This document shows positions 58,356 through 64,000 of a DNA stretch of 64,000 nucleotides, piece after piece; the stretch's first letter is position 1, and each line of letters begins with the position of its first letter. The translations under genes and the position numbers were made by a program. The notes beneath the pieces were generated by a model. The model had not been told where the DNA came from. It made no database searches and was given only the letters and a program-made list of their open reading frames with translations. Source of the DNA: Ischnura elegans. Taxonomy: Eukaryota; Arthropoda; Insecta; Odonata; Coenagrionidae. The DNA lies in contig NC_060248.1 of assembly GCF_921293095.1 (NCBI RefSeq), positions 133,002,972 through 133,066,971 of the forward strand, read 5' to 3'.

Positions 58356-58425
58356 GGTGTTTAAGGGTGGCTAATTGTTGATCAACAAACCTTGATCGGG
58401 GTTCGATACCAGATTTCCTGGATTT
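58356..58425 (+). repeat. tRNA-like promoter remnant
   Basis: GTGGCTAATTG (A-box-like, 58,367-58,377) and GGTTCGATACC (box B, 58,400-58,410) are correctly ordered about 32 nt apart. The flanks do not close an acceptor stem, so this is a SINE head or tRNA pseudogene rather than a tRNA gene. Confidence 0.35.
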
Positions 58426-58908
58426 TTGGGGGAAAATTCATGCTTAATATTAAATCTTATTAAAAAAAGATACAATTGACCGGAAACTGCATTCAGATTC
58501 GTCCGGGAAAATCTCTATCGTCTTATGATGTGTGATTTGCGTTGACCGTAACATGGCATAGCCTTGAGTTTAACTTGAGAGTAGTTGGAAGCTATAGCGA
58601 ATAGTTCAGATGAACGGTTTATCAAATAATTGCCTGCATTGGTCTCCACACGCAGAAAAAGTTTAGCTAGACAATAGGAAATGGACCCTCGGTCTGCGCC
58701 CTCTCTCGTACTTATCGGAAACTTTAATTGCCGGTTACTAGCTTTGTTTATGCAGTTGCTCCAGCCTCGATCTGGTGAAATTCTAATATATTGTCAATCA
58801 AAAGTTACTGTCAATATTCCAAAAATACTCTTATGTTATTTCACGGCCAGTTTAAATACAGCTTTTATTGAAAATATTCTTGGAAAATTACGGCTTAGTT
58901 TTGATTTC
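58426..58908. other. Unassigned sequence
   Basis: The word around 58,630-58,650 (TGCATTGGTCTCC) recurs at 40,872-40,884 beside a PLE-tail-like motif. A 102-codon plus frame at 58,681-58,989 runs into LINE-A and has no motif. Confidence 0.45.
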
Positions 58909-59268
58909 ATCTACATCTACATAATGCCCCTCAAGCCGCCTAAAAGGCGTGTGGCAGGGGGTGTTAGGACACCAGCCATATACACATAAAAAGTGAAGTG
59001 CTATAACAAAGTTGGGACTAGCGTTTATTAAAGTCCTTTATGGTTCGGGGGAAAACGAATTCCCATATCTATCTGTTCGGCAAAACATCTCTTTTAATTT
59101 ATCGCTTCTATCGGACCTGGAAATATAGTGTGGCTCTAATATTATGTTCTCCGTGTCGCTCTTAAAGATATCCATTCTCAGTTGTTCAAGCAATCTAAGC
59201 CTAGCGCGCAGCCTCCGAGTCTCAAGCGGCTCCCAGCCTAACTCGTTTTACATCTGAGTAATGCTGTT
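58909..59268 (-). mobile_element. LINE-A 3' end, second copy
   Basis: Minus-strand copy of the LINE-A 3' end, aligning with 10,070-10,420. It has the GATGTA tail (58,909-58,922), the same 3' untranslated segment with about 10 extra or altered bases, the stop at 59,018-59,020, and the C-terminal coding block upstream. One A is lost in the run at about 59,050, shifting the frame, so it is a dead copy. 5'-truncated near 59,268, earlier than the 10-kb copy. Confidence 0.75.
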
Positions 59269-62200
59269 AATATTTACAGATTGCTAGCTTATTTGCCAGT
59301 CGAGATTCCAAATTGCACTGAAATTGAGATAGTCATTTAATCCTCTAATAAACTTTGAACGCAGTATCATTTAAAAAATGTAGTTGAATGGCGTAATCAA
59401 GATCGGTACTTTTCGTCCCAGTTATCCTCAGCATTACGTAAGATCACAATGCGACCAATTCTTAAAGTTAACTCCTCCGCAATGTTTTTTGGTACGAGTC
59501 AGAAGGCGAAAACTATTCTTTGATTTTTAATTTGTGATCATTTATGCAAGGCGTTCTCCACGGATTGCATTGCGGAAGACATTTACAATCTCGGTACACC
59601 ACTAGATGAAGGCTAACGGCGGTTAAACTCACGTTTCCTTCGGGCTGGTCCGCTATCGTCTAAGGCGAGGTTTTGTTCATTGAAGCATTCATTTATTTTG
59701 TTACGACCGCTAAAGCCCTTCTCAATGGTCGTGCGTCAGGAGGTGATCGGACACCATCCGGTTATTGGAAACAAAAACATTTGTCCGCGTTTTCTGACTC
59801 GATTGCCTTAATTCGACCAAGCTTTTACTCAAACCTTTAGTCGAACCGGGAAATACAGTTTCCTGCGGAGTTTTCTAGAGATTTGTTTGGTAGAGTATCT
59901 GCCATTTTTCATGGCTGAAGTTATCGTTAAAGGGAGTATACATTCGATACATTATTAAGTGGCGGACGTGGATTTCAATAAAAACATTTGCCAGTATGAA
60001 GTAATATACGAAGAAGGACTCCGATTTACCATAAGATATTTACACACATTCATCACTCCAATGGACCCATGGAATGCCGTGACGCGAAGAACACTACTGA
60101 GCTCTTTGGATTTATAGTCTTTGTAAGGGACGCGTTGTCTTATTTATGCATTACCATTTCATATTACGTCGGTTTGATGTCACTCTAGAGAAATAAATTT
60201 ACTTCTCAATCCATTTGTTGCACTTGTATCCGTTTCTTCGGCAATTCTTGAACGCAAATAAGGCTGAAAATAACACTAATGATTTTGTAAAATATGTATA
60301 TTCCACTCATTGGATGGGTGAAAATGCATTCGGCTTCTTTCGGCTGCTGCTAACCTCTAATATTTATTCGTATCTGCAACCAGCCTACCGAAGATCAGCT
60401 AGTGAGTATTTGCCCCCACCACCCCACGCCCCTGCGGCGGGTCTCTTCATATCCCCGCTTTTTATGTGTGCGGTCCTCTTAACCTATTTTCCGAAATTCT
60501 TCTTCCGGACATAAGCTCAATTTTGCATTTAGTTTTGAAAACACAACGAAAGAGGTCAGTTGTGCTACGGAGATTTTTGGATGCACTAGGATACACGCGC
60601 TTTGGTTATGAAGAACTCCCGGTAATATCATCGGTTTCCTTGCCTAGCTGTCACAGTGGCATCATTTAGCCATCTACCAGAGATCATCTTAGCTGGCAAG
60701 TGATTTTGATTTGGTGCTCTGAATATTTTGCCTCGTCATACAAACGCGGAGCTGGTAATTTTAGTTTTGCCAACCAACAGGAACGCATCTCGAATTGATT
60801 CATAATTTAATTTCCAAGAGTATATCGCTTGTTATTGGTTGCTCGTTCGCCTGGGGTAGAACTAGTTTTGATTTGAAAAGCAAACACATTTGAAGTTTTT
60901 ATTAAACTGCCGGCTTTCTAGGTTACTCATCTATTGCTGAATCAAACATTTTCTAAATCCGTGCGTCAATCTTTATCTGAAATGGTCCGATTGTTTAATG
61001 CTGAGTTTATAACTGAGAACAGGACTCAGTAAATTGCTAAGTCTGTGGCGGAAAAATCTCGGAAATAAATCAAATTCAAGGAGTGAAGGAATGATTCGTA
61101 GAGAAACTTTGATATTTGGAATTCCCTTGTCACCCTGTTACATTAGATTTTTGTTGTTGCTCATGCGTATCTCATACAGATTGGATTTTAAATGGTAACA
61201 GGTAGGTTAATTATTTCATTATAAGAGAACTATTTCTTTTACTCAGTGAAACTTACATATCATATCATTCAATATCACTGAATTAATCAGGCCCACGATG
61301 TACCAGAAATAAAATCCGGAACTACTAACGACAGCAATAGGTACTTTTAGCCTTTTTTTAACTCCACTCTGTCGCCTGAAATATTACGTTTCAATTAATT
61401 ATGTGATGAAATCGCAGGTCATTTTTTACAAATTCAACATGCCTGTCAACATTCACTACGTGATAACTTGAGTTAAATCGCAAATTTCAAAATTTGGAAA
61501 ATGATGAAGTGTTAATTAAAAGATTTTGAACGATTTTGAAGGGCATTTGCTGCGATTTTCATATAAATGAAGATGATTTAAAACAGCATTGTTTAGAAAC
61601 CGCTGTGCTCTACGTCACACTTTAGCCCTCACACACAAACTTTATTCCTCCAACAGTTCATGAAGTCCTACAGAGCAGATTTAGCTACAGGGGTGATTCT
61701 TCCACTAGGGAAACTATCTGAAGAGGCAATCGAATTAAAAATTAGGAATCCCAGAAAATATCGAGAAAGCTTCTCTGGGAAGTAATCGAGAATATCCGCC
61801 AATGAAGACTTATTTCGCTGGGTCTTCCTTGCCTCAGATACATTAACTTTGCACGCCTTAATAACAGTGATATTCCGATGGGAGCGAAGAATCTACTAAT
61901 ATTAAATGACGATGAGCAGGATATCTTTCGGCATGGATGTGAAACGGACAGTTGCTCTACCGATTCGGATTGGCCCAATAACATCTATACGACGTATGTC
62001 CCCCACATACCTAACTATTCAGTAATAATCCCCTATGAAAGTAGACAGACTGAAGAAAGAGGCTATAATGATGTTATGTAGCCTATTAAGATGATAATAA
62101 GACTAAAAATATCCGTAACAAAGACTAGATCCATAGAGCTTTGTAGTGTGAAATGCGTCACAGCATTCCACACATTCATCTCTCCAACTCACGGTCATAC

Positions 62201-63283
62201 TCTACAGGCTTTGCTGCAGACGTACGGTGAAAATCTCGTAGTAACTCGGAGACACTTTTCTTCTAAACCTGCATAAGCGTGAGGATTCGATTAAAAACAG
62301 GGTTCACCATGTAGTATGGTATCCGACACCTATACAAAAACAAAGTCCTGAAAATAGATGAGAGTTGACTATAACAAACCGTTCTATAATATTGTGAGTT
62401 TTTGTTTGCACTACAAAAGGTATACCATCATTTTTTTATGAGCTCTATTTCGAAAAAAATCAATGCGAGTAATTTCTGCAAAATTTGTTCATCTTTGAGA
62501 CTATGTATTTTTTTTAAAGAAGCAATCAATGAAAAACATCCAATAATGTATTGACAACAACTGTGCAAAGCCAAAACTTCCTCACTGCAGAGAATTTTGA
62601 GGCTTTGGCCAGTTTTTTTTTCGATTTCAGCCCAACGTACCTCATGCTACGACGTTTGATATTACAATTAGATATCCTCCACGCATTCTAGCTTTTAAGA
62701 AGTGGAAAGACATGTGGACTGTATAAAATAGTTATTAACTGTTTACGTTGAACCGGCAATAATAGCTTTCCCCACTTCAGTCACAAATGAACAGGGCCGA
62801 TGAGACGGCTGTTACCCGGTTGAGGACAGAGCCCGAAAAATAAATAAATGAAATAGCTACTTTAAAATAATGTTGAAAAGAGCTACTGTCTATACAGAAT
62901 GAATAATGTTGAAATTGAATGCAATTACTATCGGACAGTACGGAATAGTTTCAATCAAACTGATAATCAATCAATAAAGCAATATGAACTAAATACTCGG
63001 TGATAACACAGAGTGTCTTAATTCACTCAAAAGATTTTAACATTTTATTGGAATTTATAAAAAAATTTCTATTTTATCATGTATCATTAACATCCTGAAT
63101 TACCTTTAGTCAAGAAATATTCAGAAATTTTTTTAGTGATAGCTGCAAAATTATCTACGCATTCGACGCAACCTATGGGATAAAACTATTACTTACTATT
63201 TTTATAAAATGGACACGTTCCTATTCCGTTTCTCATAACTACCTCGTTTTTATATTGCACGCTGTGGCCTGCGTTCCAGGAAG
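59269..63283. other. Unassigned sequence
   Basis: About 4 kb of mainly AT-rich DNA. Frames of 61-99 codons at 60,215-60,669 and 61,742-62,276 have no recognised domain. A C-rich segment lies at 60,412-60,440. No repeat partner was noticed. Confidence 0.5.
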
Positions 63284-63575
63284 AATCGAGGGCCGATAGC
63301 GTGCTGACCACCCACGCAGTGGGTCCGGGTTCGAATCTCGGTAGTGGCAGAGACTTTTCAGGGACTGCCCGATTCCTGCATTAGTGTTTTGTGGAGAGCA
63401 GCTCTAGTACAACACTCCGTTCGTCGGATGGGACATTAAGCCGTGGTCCTCTTTGCGCCTTGCGTGAAGAGTAGACTAATGCCGACGCCGGGTTTCTCTT
63501 CGCCATCCTTTCCATGCCCTTCCCTCATGGCGCATAGCCCTATGACCCTATCCCTCGATCGCTTCCTCCGTCAAA
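63284..63575 (+). repeat. SINE-1 copy 4 (best preserved)
   Basis: tRNA-like head GGGCCGATAGCGTGCTGACC (63,290-63,309), box B GGTTCGAATCTC at 63,328-63,339, the GGCAGAGACTTTTCAGGGA block, and the core GATGGGACATTAAGCCGTGG near 63,428-63,447. The 3' body ends around CCTCGATCGCTTCCTCCG. It is the reference for the family in this window. Confidence 0.75.
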
Positions 63576-64000
63576 CACTGGCTTTCCGGGGGCATTTTCC
63601 CTCGCTGTGACGCAGCGAGTCTGCTTCAGCGATCACAGCGAGTTCTTTCCCGCGACTCTCTCCGTCTTTCCATTTGACTCCGCGTGCGTCTCACTTGCCA
63701 CGCGCACGGGCCGAAACCGTGTAGTGCTTTAAGACCCTTATCAGCTGGTCAAGTTCGGGTGCGGGGCTGGTCGGGGGGAGCGGAGGGGTAGAGGGCTTTT
63801 CTATTGCGTTTAGAACCTCGGCCAGTGCGCAAGGAAGGGAGAAGTCGATTTGAGTTTCGGGAAAGGAAGAAGCCCACCTTGAAGTGGAGGAGGCGAGGGT
63901 GAAGGAATTCTCGGACGACGTTAGTGTTTTCTTAATTGTGCCGTCGCGTGATGAAGTGCTACACGTTGCGAGTTCTGTGTGTGTGTGTTCTATACATTTT
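63576..64000. promoter_or_regulatory. GC/CpG-rich block at window end, possible promoter or 5' exon
   Basis: A non-repetitive, CpG-containing block follows the SINE and continues to the window edge. It contains inverted copies of CTCGCTGTGA (63,601-63,610 and, inverted, 63,638-63,647), a perfect small hairpin CTCGCTG-TGACG-CAGCGAG (63,601-63,619) and a (TG)n run at 63,978-63,988. No long open frame is present, which would fit an untranslated first exon or promoter, but no initiator or TATA box is convincing. Confidence 0.25.

Noticed and set aside
58356..58425. Functional tRNA gene
   Set aside because: Promoter boxes only; no cloverleaf.

Overview
The window looks like non-genic DNA from a large, AT-rich arthropod genome, most likely an insect. 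I find no supportable host protein-coding exon, rRNA or functional tRNA gene in 64 kb. The evidence for an animal (arthropod) source is the repeat content: a Penelope-like retroelement (PLE) with a GIY-YIG endonuclease, 3' ends of two or three non-LTR retrotransposon (LINE) families whose C-terminal regions are typical of arthropods, tRNA-derived SINEs, a mariner transposase relic, MITE-like elements and minisatellites. Open reading frames are short and mostly overlap on both strands inside GC-rich or homopurine/homopyrimidine patches. The window is probably intergenic or a very long intron. The family labels (repeat A, LINE-A, LINE-B1, LINE-B2, SINE-1 to SINE-3) are local names used only here.

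Layout. 0-7.8 kb: unique AT-rich DNA with one tRNA-like SINE head (1.9 kb), a CpG-rich patch (2.7 kb) and an 18-G run (6.35 kb). 7.8-13.6 kb: a dense repeat block with repeat A copy 1, a LINE-A 3' end nested inside a LINE-B1 relic (9.8-10.7 kb), and repeat A copy 2 interrupted by LINE-B1 (12.2-13.1 kb), then a LINE-B2 tail. 13.9-17.4 kb: a GC patch, a PLE-tail-like ribozyme-like motif, a 954-bp candidate DNA transposon, a 15-bp degenerate minisatellite and a 234-bp MITE with TTA target duplications. 17.4-29.5 kb: mostly unassigned, with a LINE-A-like tail (19.2 kb), a structured hairpin (22.9 kb), repeat A copy 3 (25.5 kb) and G-rich tracts. 29.57-32.92 kb: the most interesting segment, two palindromic insertions 766 bp apart. 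33.1-49 kb: a mariner relic, a POU-octamer direct repeat, a CTCF-like site, a LINE relic, polypurine/polypyrimidine patches and a second SINE family. 49-59.3 kb: a MITE-like element, three copies of SINE-1, LINE-B1, LINE-B2 and LINE-A 3' ends, and a 49-bp minisatellite. 59.3-64 kb: unassigned, then a fourth SINE-1 copy and a GC-rich, promoter-like end.

How it works together. The window is a record of transposition rather than a pathway. The best candidate for an unusual system is the pair at 29,574-31,904 and 32,670-32,917. Both have the order inverted-repeat arm, spacer, inverted-repeat arm, a 36-42 bp single-copy tail, and both are bounded by perfect 12-bp target site duplications. The first encodes RT and GIY-YIG fragments of a PLE and carries a hammerhead-ribozyme-like core in each arm. 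The second is only 224 bp, non-coding, and almost entirely palindromic. I infer that the small one may be a non-autonomous element mobilised by PLE machinery.
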